A stretch of 64,000 nucleotides of DNA from Ignatzschineria sp. (GCA_030150405.1 JASLFU010000015.1:24335-88334); one strand, 5' to 3'; counted from the first letter of the stretch, positions 8,366 to 15,941 are shown. Notes: a model not told the origin generated them from the sequence alone. Translations and numbers: made by a program.

Positions 8366-8887
8366 ATGGCTACATTAACGAAATTCCCCAGCATCTTGAA
8401 AAATTACGAGATGTACATCGACGGCGAGCGCTACGGACAGCGCGTAAGCATGGTGCGCTTGCCAGATAACAAAGAGAAGCATGTAGAGGTGAATGTGGGC
8501 GGTACAACCCGAATTGTCCCCGTCCCCGTTGGGTTTGAAGGCCCCATGGAAGTCACATTTACCACAGAAGGGCTCGACCTTGATCTTTTATACCCAAAAG
8601 GGTGTGGGCTTGGGCAGAGCACGATTCAATTTAAAGGCTTTGCAGAAAACCCCGCAACGTGTGAAGAAGAGGCGATCTCCGTAACGTTTACGGGGCGCTT
8701 ATCTGTAACACCTGGCGAGATGACACGAGGCGAAGGCATAAACAACGAAGCCTCTTTTATGGCGATTACTGCGCTTTATGAGGTAAACGGTAAAGAGATT
8801 TACGAAGAGCGAGTGCTTGAAAACGTGCTCCGCGTAAATGGTAAAGATCTAAAAGCCGAAGAGCGCCGTGCGCTGGGCTACATGTAA
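8366..8887 (+). CDS. FII: Tail tube protein FII
   Basis: The 173-residue protein matches the major tail tube protein by length, order and the N-terminal FPSILKNYEMYIDGERY. A DLDLLYPKGCGL segment and later YEVNGKEIYEERVLENVLRVNGKD are typical. It forms the inner tube of the tail. ATG 8366 lies 3 bases after the sheath stop. Confidence 0.95.
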   Translation: MATLTKFPSILKNYEMYIDGERYGQRVSMVRLPDNKEKHVEVNVGGTTRIVPVPVGFEGPMEVTFTTEGLDLDLLYPKGCGLGQSTIQFKGFAENPATCEEEAISVTFTGRLSVTPGEMTRGEGINNEASFMAITALYEVNGKEIYEERVLENVLRVNGKDLKAEERRALGYM

Positions 8888-8897
8888 GGAGTAAAAC

Positions 8898-9236
8898 ATG
8901 GCAAAACAAGTAGATGAGAAGGCGTACGAAATTACGCTTAAACGCCCCCTTACAGTGGGGGAGCAAGTGGTAGAGAAGCTCACACTCCGTGAGCCTCTCG
9001 CGGGGGATCTTCGCGGCGTGAACTTGGGGAAATATCACCAAGGGGATGTGGGTGAAGTGTTAAAGGTATTGGCCAACATTACCGATATCCCCGTGCGCTC
9101 GCTTAACTATCTGGGCTCGCTTGATGTAACGGCCATCACCAGTATTTTGCTGGGGTTTATAACTCCCGAGAGCTTACCGAGTATTCTGAAAGAATTTCAG
9201 AACTTGGGCCTCAAAATCGAGGAGGTAGCGGCTTAA
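8898..9236 (+). CDS. E: Tail assembly chaperone E
   Basis: The 112-residue protein matches P2 GpE-type chaperones (YEITLKRPLTVGEQVVEKLT, then LREPLAGDLRGV). It binds the tape measure protein during tail assembly. AAGGAG precedes ATG 8898. As in P2 and lambda G/T, a second frame (E') continues past its stop in the -1 frame, so a fraction of ribosomes is expected to make an E-E' fusion. Confidence 0.9.
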   Translation: MAKQVDEKAYEITLKRPLTVGEQVVEKLTLREPLAGDLRGVNLGKYHQGDVGEVLKVLANITDIPVRSLNYLGSLDVTAITSILLGFITPESLPSILKEFQNLGLKIEEVAA

Positions 9237-9403
9237 CGCCCACCCATTTTCTTACCGATTATGTGGCGGCCATTGGGGGAACATTCCCCTTTATCAGCTA
9301 CAGCGAGATGATGGCGATGCCCTACTCTGAATTTTTAGTGTGGAACGCAAAAGCGACACTGCACAATTTAGAGCGGGCCGCCGCAATGAAAGAGAAGAGA
9401 TAA
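9125..9403 (+). CDS. E': E' extension in the -1 frame of E (programmed frameshift product)
   Basis: The -1 frame relative to E is open from 9125 to TAA 9401-9403. Its distal part reads DYVAAIGGTFPFISYSEMM, then MPYSEFLVWNAKATLHN, like the short GpE'/T-type chaperone segments. It has no good start codon with an SD, so expression should come from a -1 shift between 9125 and 9233. I find no canonical X-XXY-YYZ heptamer in that overlap. A strong GAGGAGG at 9219-9225 could stimulate pausing. The frame is visible; the mechanism is inferred from P2 and lambda. Confidence 0.7.
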   Translation, partial: CNGHHQYFAGVYNSRELTEYSERISELGPQNRGGSGLTPTHFLTDYVAAIGGTFPFISYSEMMAMPYSEFLVWNAKATLHNLERAAAMKEKR

Positions 9404-9405
9404 CA

Positions 9406-9463
9406 AAGGAGGAAGGGGAATCGCAAACCACACACTAAGAGGGCGATTCCCCTTTATTTTATG
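9406..9463 (+). promoter_or_regulatory. Split ribosome-binding site of gene T around a 12-bp hairpin
   Basis: AAGGAGG at 9406-9412 lies 48 bases before ATG 9461, too far for normal use. Between them AAGGGGAATCGC (9413-9424) is perfectly complementary to GCGATTCCCCTT (9443-9454). Folding this hairpin would place the Shine-Dalgarno sequence 6 bases from the start codon. No other SD is seen near 9461. The hairpin followed by TATTTT could also act as a weak terminator. Confidence 0.65.
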
Positions 9464-12037
9464 AGTAAGCAACTACGGTTAGAGGTGCTACTTAGCACGA
9501 TTGATAGAGTAACAGCCCCCATGCGCGGGATTAACCGTGTGTTTGGGAATACGCTTAAAAATCTAAAGAACCAGCAAGGGGCGGCCAAAAGGCTTGGGAA
9601 AGAGCTGGAATCTTTAAAAATAACAATGGCGGAAAAGGGCAAAACTGCGGTTCTGGTTGAACAACAAAAAAAGCTAGAGGCGCAATTTAAAAAAACCACA
9701 CAGAGTGTAGAGATACAAAGAGATAAGCTCGATAAACTTTCTAAAACGCAAGAAAGAATACGAGAGGGGCGCTCGCAAATGTGGTGGGGCTCAAAAAAAT
9801 TGGCAACTGCTGGGGCATTGGGTTATGCAGGAATGCGTTTTATGCAGCCCGGCTTTGAGTTTAGCCGAACAATGAGCCGTGTTCAGGCGCTTACACGTCT
9901 TGATAAAGATTCGGAAGATTTTAAGGCGCTTCGAGATCAAGCAAATGAGCTAGGGCGGCTAACATGGGCAACCGCTTCGGAAGTCGCTGAGGGACAGGCA
10001 TTTTATGCGATGGCAGGATTTAAGCCCGAAGAGATTCAAAACTCAATGAGGGCAACACTTGCGCTTGCAAGAGCAGGAAGCATGGAGATTGGGAGAGCCG
10101 CAGATATCGGCTCGAACATCTTAAGTTCTTTTGGGCTTGAGGCGAGCGAAATGGAGAGGGTGGCTAACACGTTGGCCGCAACTTTTACCCGCACAAACAC
10201 GGATTTAGAGATGCTTGGCCAGTCGATGAAGTATGCGGCGAAAGTCTCTAAAGATGTGGGGCTTACGCTTGAGGAAACTTCGGCGTTTGTAGGACTTTTG
10301 GGGAACGTGGGTATCCAAGCCGACCAGAGCGGTACGGCGATTCGTAAGATTATGTCGCGCTTAGCAGATCCGCCCAAAAAGGCTCAAGATGCGCTTGAAG
10401 CGTTGAATATAGAGGTTAAGGATTTAGAGGGGAATTTAAAGAGCCCTATAAAAATCTTTGAAGAACTTTTTAATGCTGTACAAGAAATGGGAAGCGCAGA
10501 CAGAATGGCGGCTCTATCTGCAATATCTGGTCTTGAGGCGTCTTCTGCGATGCTAACTTTTGTTGAGGGTGAGTTCTTTGGGCAATACCATGAATTATTA
10601 AAAGAAGTTAATGATGCGCACGCCAAAGGCGAGGTTTTTAAGATGGAAAGCATCATGGACGACAACCTCCCTGGAGATTTAAATAGACTTAAGTCGGCAT
10701 TTGCCTCTATCCAGATAGCTTTTGCGCAGAATGAAGAGGGCGGCTTGCGCTCCTTAGTGCAAAGGCTTACAGAGCTTACTTCAAATATCAGTCATTTTTT
10801 ACAGCAAAATCCTAAAGTAATATCAGCTATTTCAAAGATTGGAGCGGGGCTTGTTGCAGTCACGGCCATTATTGGGGGAATGGCTGTGGTTGTGGGAGCT
10901 GCCAAAATTACCGCAGCCTTTTTAAGCTTAGGGGCGATAATTACCAAAATTGGAAGTTTATTGGCTCCATTGAGCGCTGTCTTTACTGTGCTTAAAGGAG
11001 TGATGACCATAGCATTTGCCCTTAGTAAAGGACTTGCCGTGTTTTTGGTTACAAACCCGATAGGTTTAGCGATTACGGCGGTTGTTACACTAACAGGAGC
11101 GGTTTACCTCCTCTATAAAAACTGGGATAAGGTAAAGAGAGCAGTTTCGAGCGCTGGAAGGGTGATCTCCAATCTATTTAAAGGCGGGCCTTTATCTGCA
11201 CTTAATCGCATTACCAGCGGATTAGGTAAGATCCCTTACATCGGCAAAGCTATTGAGGGGGTTTTTAAGTTTATAACAATACCTCTTAGAGGGGGTTTAA
11301 CCCTTATTGAAGCCTTGCCCATGGCATTTACGGCTGTAAAATCTGCGGCGCTCTCTGCGTGGGGGTTAATTACCCGTGCTTTAGAAGAAGGGCCACTCAA
11401 AACACTGGGACGCATTGCGGAATGGCTGGGAGAGATCCCGCTTGTTGGTGGCCTTGTAAAGCGAGCATTTGAATCTATAACGATGCCGCTTCGGGTTATT
11501 TTTACCATTGTGGAAGCCTTGCCCATGGCATTTACGGCTGTAAAGTCGGCTGTGATGTCTGTATGGGGCGCAATTACCCGCGGCTTTGAGGAAGGCCCTA
11601 CACAAACACTTAACCGCATCTCCAACTGGCTGGGAGAAATCCCCCTTGTGGGGAAGGCGATTAGCGCGGCGTTTGAAATTGCGATGATCCCGATTCGCAC
11701 AATGCTGGGCACGCTTGATCTTATTAAACAATCCTTTAATTGGATTATTGGGAGAGCAGACAGCATAAAGATGCCCAAAGCCTTTACCGCCATTGGTGAT
11801 TTTGCGGGTAAACTCCTCCCCGGCAGGAAAGAGGAGGGCGGCGAAGCGCCAGCGCCCACTAACGCCCCCGATAGCGTACCGCTTTTACCGCCCGCAAGCC
11901 CGGTAAGCAATAACGTGCAGAACAATAACGAGATTAAAGTAGAAGTGCATGCCAAAACAAATGCCAGCCCGCAAGCAATTGGCGGGGGCGTAGTGCAGGC
12001 GTTAACAGGCTCGGGATTGCTTGGGGATACCTATTAA
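9461..12037 (+). CDS. T: Tail tape measure protein T
   Basis: The 858-residue protein sets tail length. It starts LRLEVLLSTIDRVTAPMRGI, has coiled-coil regions (about 30-110), the conserved GLEASEMERVANTLA and QADQSGTAIRKIMSRL region of P2-type tape measures, and hydrophobic stretches (about 455-550). Residues about 570-760 contain tandem 68-residue repeats (EALPMAFTAVKSA twice, 204 bases apart). The C-terminus is Pro/Ala-rich then polar. It follows E/E', its chaperones. Translation appears to start through a hairpin-split RBS. Confidence 0.95.
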   Translation: MSKQLRLEVLLSTIDRVTAPMRGINRVFGNTLKNLKNQQGAAKRLGKELESLKITMAEKGKTAVLVEQQKKLEAQFKKTTQSVEIQRDKLDKLSKTQERIREGRSQMWWGSKKLATAGALGYAGMRFMQPGFEFSRTMSRVQALTRLDKDSEDFKALRDQANELGRLTWATASEVAEGQAFYAMAGFKPEEIQNSMRATLALARAGSMEIGRAADIGSNILSSFGLEASEMERVANTLAATFTRTNTDLEMLGQSMKYAAKVSKDVGLTLEETSAFVGLLGNVGIQADQSGTAIRKIMSRLADPPKKAQDALEALNIEVKDLEGNLKSPIKIFEELFNAVQEMGSADRMAALSAISGLEASSAMLTFVEGEFFGQYHELLKEVNDAHAKGEVFKMESIMDDNLPGDLNRLKSAFASIQIAFAQNEEGGLRSLVQRLTELTSNISHFLQQNPKVISAISKIGAGLVAVTAIIGGMAVVVGAAKITAAFLSLGAIITKIGSLLAPLSAVFTVLKGVMTIAFALSKGLAVFLVTNPIGLAITAVVTLTGAVYLLYKNWDKVKRAVSSAGRVISNLFKGGPLSALNRITSGLGKIPYIGKAIEGVFKFITIPLRGGLTLIEALPMAFTAVKSAALSAWGLITRALEEGPLKTLGRIAEWLGEIPLVGGLVKRAFESITMPLRVIFTIVEALPMAFTAVKSAVMSVWGAITRGFEEGPTQTLNRISNWLGEIPLVGKAISAAFEIAMIPIRTMLGTLDLIKQSFNWIIGRADSIKMPKAFTAIGDFAGKLLPGRKEEGGEAPAPTNAPDSVPLLPPASPVSNNVQNNNEIKVEVHAKTNASPQAIGGGVVQALTGSGLLGDTY
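11105..11745 (+). repeat. Tandem repeats within the tape measure gene
   Basis: Units of 204 bases (68 residues) recur in the T gene. The clearest identity is 32 bases at 11309-11340 repeated at 11513-11544. Protein motifs EALPMAFTAVKSA, LGEIPLVG and EEGP recur, with a more diverged first copy around 11180-11270. Unit gain or loss would change tail length in steps. Confidence 0.75.
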
Positions 12038-12054
12038 GACAAGGAGAACTCAAA

Positions 12055-12486
12055 ATGATGATGATGTGGGGATTTATCCCCTTTTCGTTAAAAGATATCG
12101 CCTACGATGAGCTCGAAAATAGCGTAGATTACAACGTAGCCTCCAACGCCCGTGTGGGTAAGCGCCCATCGCAACAGTTTACGGGCTTGGGTGATGATGT
12201 TATTACCCTTACCGGCACGCTTTTGCCCTTAGTTACCGGGGGGCGGGCAGATATTGCTATGTTAAAAGCGCAAGCGGATCTGGGCTTATCCCTCCCACTT
12301 TTAGAGGGCGGCGGCAAGGTGTATGGCTTTTATAAGGTAACGAGCTTACGCATAACAGAGCGTTTACAGATTGCCACAGGCGAGCCTAAAGAGATCGGCT
12401 TTAGCATAACGTTTATTCGCGATGGAGATGACTTTTTGGACTATTCCGCCATCGGTAATGGTATGCGGCAGGTATTATCATGGTAA
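12055..12486 (+). CDS. U: Tail protein U
   Basis: The 143-residue protein matches GpU: WGFIPFSLKDIAYDELE near the N-terminus and a GLGDDVITLTGTLLP core. It is a tail terminator/assembly protein. AAGGAG lies 8 bases before ATG 12055; the run of four Met codons makes the exact start uncertain by a few residues. It overlaps D by 7 bases. Confidence 0.92.
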   Translation: MMMMWGFIPFSLKDIAYDELENSVDYNVASNARVGKRPSQQFTGLGDDVITLTGTLLPLVTGGRADIAMLKAQADLGLSLPLLEGGGKVYGFYKVTSLRITERLQIATGEPKEIGFSITFIRDGDDFLDYSAIGNGMRQVLSW

Positions 12487-13481
12487 ATATGGATGCACTC
12501 TTTAACGATGCCCCCAGCTTTGTCATTGCGATTAATGATGCTTCTGCCCCCTATTTAAATAACCATGTGATCTCGATTCGGCTAGAGGAGCATAGGGGCT
12601 TTGAGGCCGATACTCTAAACATAGTGATTGATGATGCGGCGGGGCGTATTGCGCTCCCCCATAGAGAGGCGGAGATTACCCTTGCCATTGGATTTGGGGC
12701 GGATTTAGTCGAGAAGGGGAAGTTTATTGTGGATTCTATCGCCCACAGTGGCCCGCCCGATATCATCACTATTGGGGCGCACTCTGCCGACTTTAAAAAG
12801 GATTTTATCGAGCGTAAATCAAAACTGTATGAGGCGCACACCATCGGCGAGATTGTGGAGAAAATCGCCGGGGAGCATGGCTTCCAGTACTCTGTGGCGG
12901 ATCGATATAGAGATATCCCGCTAAAAGCGAAGCAGCAGGCAGATGAATCGGACGCGAACTTTTTAACCCGCCTTGCGGAAGAGTTTGACGCTATCGCCAC
13001 GATTAAGATGGGTAAGCTCCTCTTTTTAGAGCGGGGGATTGGCAAAACCGCAAGTGGCCAAAGCATGCCCACAGTAACCCACAGGCGGAGCGATGGCGAC
13101 CAGCACAGCTACTCAGTGAATGATCGCAACCACTACACAGGGGTAGAGGTGCGCTATATGCCGCCCAATTCGAGCACCCGCAAATCGCTTATTATTGGGG
13201 AGGAGGAGAGGCTCTTTCGTGTGCGTAAGCTCTACAATGATGAGAGGGAAGCCGAAATCGCGGGGGAGATGAAGCTTAAACAACTTGCCCGCGATGCCGC
13301 CAGCGCTACGCTTAACATTGCCCGCGGGAATCCCCGCATTAGCCCCGAAAGCCCGCTAATTTTGCAGGGATTTAAAAAAGAGATGGATGCCCAAAAATGG
13401 ATTGTAACGGGCGTAAGCCACGAGATTAACAGCCAGAGCGGCTTTACCAGTGAGCTCGCGGCGGAGGTGCTGCCGGAGTGA
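12480..13481 (+). CDS. D: Baseplate hub / late control protein D
   Basis: The 333-residue protein is a GpD-type hub (FNDAPSFVIAINDASAPYLN, then HRGFEADTLNIVIDD). Hub proteins form the ring from which spike V extends. It closes the late operon and overlaps U. The codon use and motifs are intact. About 270 bases without a conventional gene follow. Confidence 0.94.
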   Translation: MVNMDALFNDAPSFVIAINDASAPYLNNHVISIRLEEHRGFEADTLNIVIDDAAGRIALPHREAEITLAIGFGADLVEKGKFIVDSIAHSGPPDIITIGAHSADFKKDFIERKSKLYEAHTIGEIVEKIAGEHGFQYSVADRYRDIPLKAKQQADESDANFLTRLAEEFDAIATIKMGKLLFLERGIGKTASGQSMPTVTHRRSDGDQHSYSVNDRNHYTGVEVRYMPPNSSTRKSLIIGEEERLFRVRKLYNDEREAEIAGEMKLKQLARDAASATLNIARGNPRISPESPLILQGFKKEMDAQKWIVTGVSHEINSQSGFTSELAAEVLPE

Positions 13482-13539
13482 TCATAGATGGCAACCTCCT
13501 TTATAAAAGAAACTTGCGCTTTGGATGAATTTTGGTTAT

Positions 13540-13572
13540 CTTTTGCTTAGGTCGTCAAAAACCTAACAAAAG
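13540..13572. repeat. Inverted repeat with an upstream copy of the antisense target
   Basis: CTTTTG-C-TTAGGT (13540-13552) pairs with ACCTAA-CAAAAG (13561-13572) around an 8-base loop, a 12-bp stem with one bulge. The segment TCAAAA...ACAAAAG (13555-13572) is also a near copy of the antisense target at 13730-13746. In P1/P7 the C4 RNA has two target sets, and this could be the first. It could also end the late transcript, though no T-run follows. Confidence 0.5.
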
Positions 13573-13628
13573 CGGAAACACAATCGCCCCGTCAGCGCGA
13601 TATTTTTGTGCAAGCTCGAATTTACTAT

Positions 13629-13706
13629 GTCGAGAGGGCGAGGAATACAAGACCCGTAAGGGGAATAACTCCGGCCTGTCTTTTGTGGGCTTTTGAACCT
13701 CTCGAC
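13629..13706 (+). ncRNA. C4-like antisense RNA
   Basis: GTCGAGAGG (13629-13637) and CCTCTCGAC (13698-13706) form a perfect 9-bp closing stem. Inside, CCC-GTAA-GGG (13653-13662) forms a small hairpin. The unpaired 3' part holds CTTTTGT (13680-13686) and TTTTGAA (13691-13697). These are complementary, in order, to ACAAAAG and TTCAAAA just before the next gene. The leader-small ORF-ant order is that of the P1/P7 immI operon, where C4 RNA blocks synthesis of the antirepressor. Family membership should be tested against the Rfam C4 model. Confidence 0.72.
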
Positions 13707-13729
13707 CCCCATTCTTTGGGGATTCAAAC

Positions 13730-13749
13730 TTCAAAAATAACAAAAGGAG
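13730..13749 (+). promoter_or_regulatory. Antisense target overlapping the RBS of the leader ORF
   Basis: TTCAAAA (13730-13736) and ACAAAAG (13740-13746) are complementary to the two antisense segments at 13691-13697 and 13680-13686. ACAAAAG overlaps the Shine-Dalgarno sequence AAAGGAG (13743-13749) of ATG 13756. Pairing would hide the ribosome site and so switch off the ORF and the coupled ant gene. Confidence 0.65.
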
Positions 13750-13755
13750 TCAGCC

Positions 13756-14037
13756 ATGACGAATCAAAGCACAAAAACCTTAAAAAACCTTAAAGCTCAA
13801 CTCTTTGAGCATAATCTTCCTAAAGAGCTTGTTGAAAGCATCATTGAAACTGAACAAGTATTAAGTCAGTATAGTTTTGACCTTTTAAAGAAGGCGGAAG
13901 GCTTACAGGCATTGAGCAATATTTTAGATGCTGCGGGGGAAGAGCGAATGAACGCAAATAATGTGCATACGTTACTGCTCCCGATTGTTGATTCTCTTTT
14001 GCAAGCGGTACATAAGCTAAACGATACAATTAGCTAA
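13756..14037 (+). CDS. Small phage protein in the icd position, upstream of ant
   Basis: The 93-residue protein begins MTNQSTKTLKNLKAQLFEHN and is predicted to be all helical; it has no recognised domain. AAAGGAG lies 6 bases before the start and is part of the antisense target. In P1 the equivalent gene icd is coupled to ant and affects cell division. Homology to Icd is not visible, so only the position is comparable. Confidence 0.7.
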   Translation: MTNQSTKTLKNLKAQLFEHNLPKELVESIIETEQVLSQYSFDLLKKAEGLQALSNILDAAGEERMNANNVHTLLLPIVDSLLQAVHKLNDTIS

Positions 14038-14057
14038 TAGATAGAGGAGAATAAATT

Positions 14058-14846
14058 ATGCAATTAGCCAATGTACCTTTTTATAACGATAACTTGGTTT
14101 TAGTTAATCGCAATGAAGAGCCTTATGTACCAATGCGCCCCATTGTGGAGCAGATGGGCTTGGATTGGAGAAGCCAGCACAGAAAGATCAATGAGCGGTT
14201 CAATTCAGTCATGGTCATTATGACCACAACTGGAAGCGATGGAAAAAGATATGAAATGGTTTGTATGCCATTGCGCAAACTCCCCGCTTGGCTTTATTCT
14301 ATAAGCCCGAACAGAGTAGCACCGGAATTGAAGGAAAAAATAATTCTCTACCAAGAAGAGTGCGATGATGTTTTATGGCAATATTGGACAAAGGGATTTG
14401 CTGGCAAGCAGAAAAGCACGACAAGCCTTGCGCAGAGTAAATATAGAATACAGCTAGTAAAACAGTTGGAAAAAGAGCGAAACCCCGTAATACGAGAGAT
14501 GATTTATGAAGATTTAAAGATTGTATCTGCGGAGTTTGGGGCATCTGTGCCGGAGATATCCAAAATAGGGTTTGAGAACCCGCATGCAGAATTACTGCAA
14601 CACTTTTGGGAGTTTTATGAAACCACAGAAGGGGGAATTAATCACGCCCATGATCCAGCACTCATTGCCATACACGTTACAGAGGCATTACCTCTTTTTG
14701 AGGAGTATATGGGTGAAAAATTCGGCAGGGCTTTGTTTGCTAAGACGCTCGCCAGTAGCCAAAACCCAAAATTCTTAAGAAACACTGCTGTAAGTAGTAG
14801 AATCAGAAAAAAATCTGTTAGGTGTTATGTATTTAATGCAAGATAA
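14058..14846 (+). CDS. ant: Phage antirepressor Ant (P22_AR_N type)
   Basis: The 262-residue protein begins with a P22 Ant N-terminal domain (about 5-115): YVPMRPIVEQMGLDWRSQHRKI, then MPLRKLPAWLYSISPNRV and YQEECDDVLWQYW. Antirepressors inactivate CI-type repressors and favour lytic growth. The C-terminal 85 residues (about 180-262: FWEFYE, INHAHD, KSVRCYVF) align with the C-terminus of the replication protein at 19386-22025, an unusual shared module. AGAGGAG precedes ATG 14058. A strong terminator follows. Confidence 0.88.
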   Translation: MQLANVPFYNDNLVLVNRNEEPYVPMRPIVEQMGLDWRSQHRKINERFNSVMVIMTTTGSDGKRYEMVCMPLRKLPAWLYSISPNRVAPELKEKIILYQEECDDVLWQYWTKGFAGKQKSTTSLAQSKYRIQLVKQLEKERNPVIREMIYEDLKIVSAEFGASVPEISKIGFENPHAELLQHFWEFYETTEGGINHAHDPALIAIHVTEALPLFEEYMGEKFGRALFAKTLASSQNPKFLRNTAVSSRIRKKSVRCYVFNAR

Positions 14847-14854
14847 ATAAGCGA

Positions 14855-14882
14855 AAGCCCCCTTAATTGGGGGCTTTTTTGT
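14855..14882 (+). terminator. Rho-independent terminator after ant
   Basis: AAGCCCCC (14855-14862) pairs with GGGGGCTT (14869-14876) around a 6-base loop and is followed by TTTT, giving a strong intrinsic terminator for the leader RNA-ORF-ant transcript. Confidence 0.9.
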
Positions 14883-14905
14883 ATTTGGGTGTTTAGTATT
14901 TGCGG

Positions 14906-15349
14906 CTATAAATCTCGGAGCACTGGGGCGAGCCATTGATCTTTAAGTAAAAAGGAATCGCCACTGCGCCAGAACTCAATCTTGGCCACGTTGATACCCT
15001 CTAAAAGATAGGGTACTTCCCAGAAGAAAACGCCTTTATTAACTTCTTTTTCTTCGACAAGGCTTGCAAGAATTTGCGCTGAGTACATGTGAATCATCTT
15101 AAGGCTCATTTTTGGGGAGTTTTTGACGTTCCACTTTAAATGAATAAGCGTTATTGTTTCCCCTTCTTTGGAAAGATCAGGGTTTACGCTTACGGATTTT
15201 ACTTCTAATCCGTACATTTTTTTAGAAATCACGGCCTCCTCTACAGCGGCAGGGATGCCCGGAGGTTGTGTGCGCTCGATGGGTTCATCTGAGCAGGCGG
15301 CAAGCAGAGTGGTGCTGGCTAATGTGATGGCGATTAATGTTTTTCGCAT
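14906..15349 (-). CDS. Prophage-encoded lipoprotein, unknown function
   Basis: The 147-residue product has a clear lipoprotein signal (MRKTLIAITLASTTLLAAC, Cys19). The mature part has no recognised domain; it is mixed alpha/beta with WNVKNSPKMSLKMIHMY in the middle. It lies 3 bases downstream of the BRCT gene on the same strand and probably shares its promoter. Leftward orientation against the late operon and an own promoter suggest a cargo gene expressed in the lysogen, perhaps altering the host envelope. Confidence 0.8.
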   Translation of the reverse strand: MRKTLIAITLASTTLLAACSDEPIERTQPPGIPAAVEEAVISKKMYGLEVKSVSVNPDLSKEGETITLIHLKWNVKNSPKMSLKMIHMYSAQILASLVEEKEVNKGVFFWEVPYLLEGINVAKIEFWRSGDSFLLKDQWLAPVLRDL

Positions 15350-15352
15350 TCT

Positions 15353-15859
15353 CTATTCTCCCGAGACTTCCCCAGTCTCTACAAAATGGAGGAACTCTTC
15401 CTCGTTCATAATCTCAACTTTTTGAGCACTATTTACGGCTCTTTCGATCTTCTTTGGTCCAGCATTATATCCACACACCAGAATCCCTAAATTTACCGTA
15501 ACATCTCTGGCCACATAGAGCCGATTCTCTTGTGCAAGTTTGGTAAGGCGCTCTTTATCTGCCTTCCGAAACCCTGTAAAGCAGACCTCTAAGAGGTTAC
15601 CGGGATTGTGAGGGTTGATCCCCGTTGTGCCGCCACCAGAAGGGGACTTGAAAGGCTCAATGGGATAGAGCGCCAGAACCTCCTCAGCATTATCTAAATA
15701 CTCCACCACACGATCTTTACGGTAAACCTTATAACGATTGGCAATCAGATCTTGGCCAGAAAAGTGATGGGTAAAGACTTTGGCCACACCGAGTGTGTGC
15801 TCTTTAACTTCGTTACTTAAGTTTTTATATATAAAGCGAATGGTATTGCGCTTATCCAT
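15353..15859 (-). CDS. BRCT-domain protein with WYL-like N-terminus
   Basis: Residues about 90-160 form a BRCT domain of the DNA-ligase type: LLEVCFTGF, then VARDVTVNLGILVCGYNAGPKK, ERAVNSAQKVEIMNEEEF. The N-terminal part (about 5-60: IRFIYKNLSNEVKEHT, NRYKVYRKDRVVEYLDN) resembles the beta-barrel of WYL ligand-sensing domains, a weaker call. BRCT domains bind DNA ends or partner proteins. AAGGGAG precedes ATG 15859, and a promoter lies at 15897-15925. It may be a DNA-damage or defence-related cargo protein. Confidence 0.75.
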   Translation of the reverse strand: MDKRNTIRFIYKNLSNEVKEHTLGVAKVFTHHFSGQDLIANRYKVYRKDRVVEYLDNAEEVLALYPIEPFKSPSGGGTTGINPHNPGNLLEVCFTGFRKADKERLTKLAQENRLYVARDVTVNLGILVCGYNAGPKKIERAVNSAQKVEIMNEEEFLHFVETGEVSGE

Positions 15860-15888
15860 AGATCTCCCTTATTTTGTGTAACCGATTG

Positions 15889-15925
15889 TATTCATGAATA
15901 TACACAACTTTATGATTAATCACAA
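15889..15925 (-). promoter_or_regulatory. Leftward promoter with palindrome for the cargo genes
   Basis: On the minus strand, TTGTGA (15925-15920) and TATATT (15902-15897) are separated by 17 bases, a good sigma-70 promoter. A perfect 12-bp palindrome, TATTCATGAATA (15889-15900), overlaps the -10 end and start site, as an operator would. Confidence 0.55.
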
Positions 15926-15941
15926 AACCCCATCATTGGGG
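15924..15941 (-). terminator. Possible terminator of the repressor gene
   Basis: Read leftward, CCCCA-atga-TGGGG followed by TTTT lies 33 bases past the repressor stop. The stem is only 5 bp, so it may be weak. It separates the repressor from the cargo-gene promoter. Confidence 0.4.

Noticed and set aside
11236..11955. Long minus-strand frame (239 residues) opposite the tape measure gene
   Set aside because: It mirrors the repeat region of T on the other strand, shows no RBS and sits inside a convincing gene.
13608..13793. A 61-residue frame over the leader RNA (ARNTRPVRGITPACLLWAFE-like), similar to proteins annotated as Ash/Icd-like in prophages
   Set aside because: It lies on the predicted C4-like structured RNA, has no SD near its start and runs into the next gene out of frame. 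The conservation is better explained by RNA structure.
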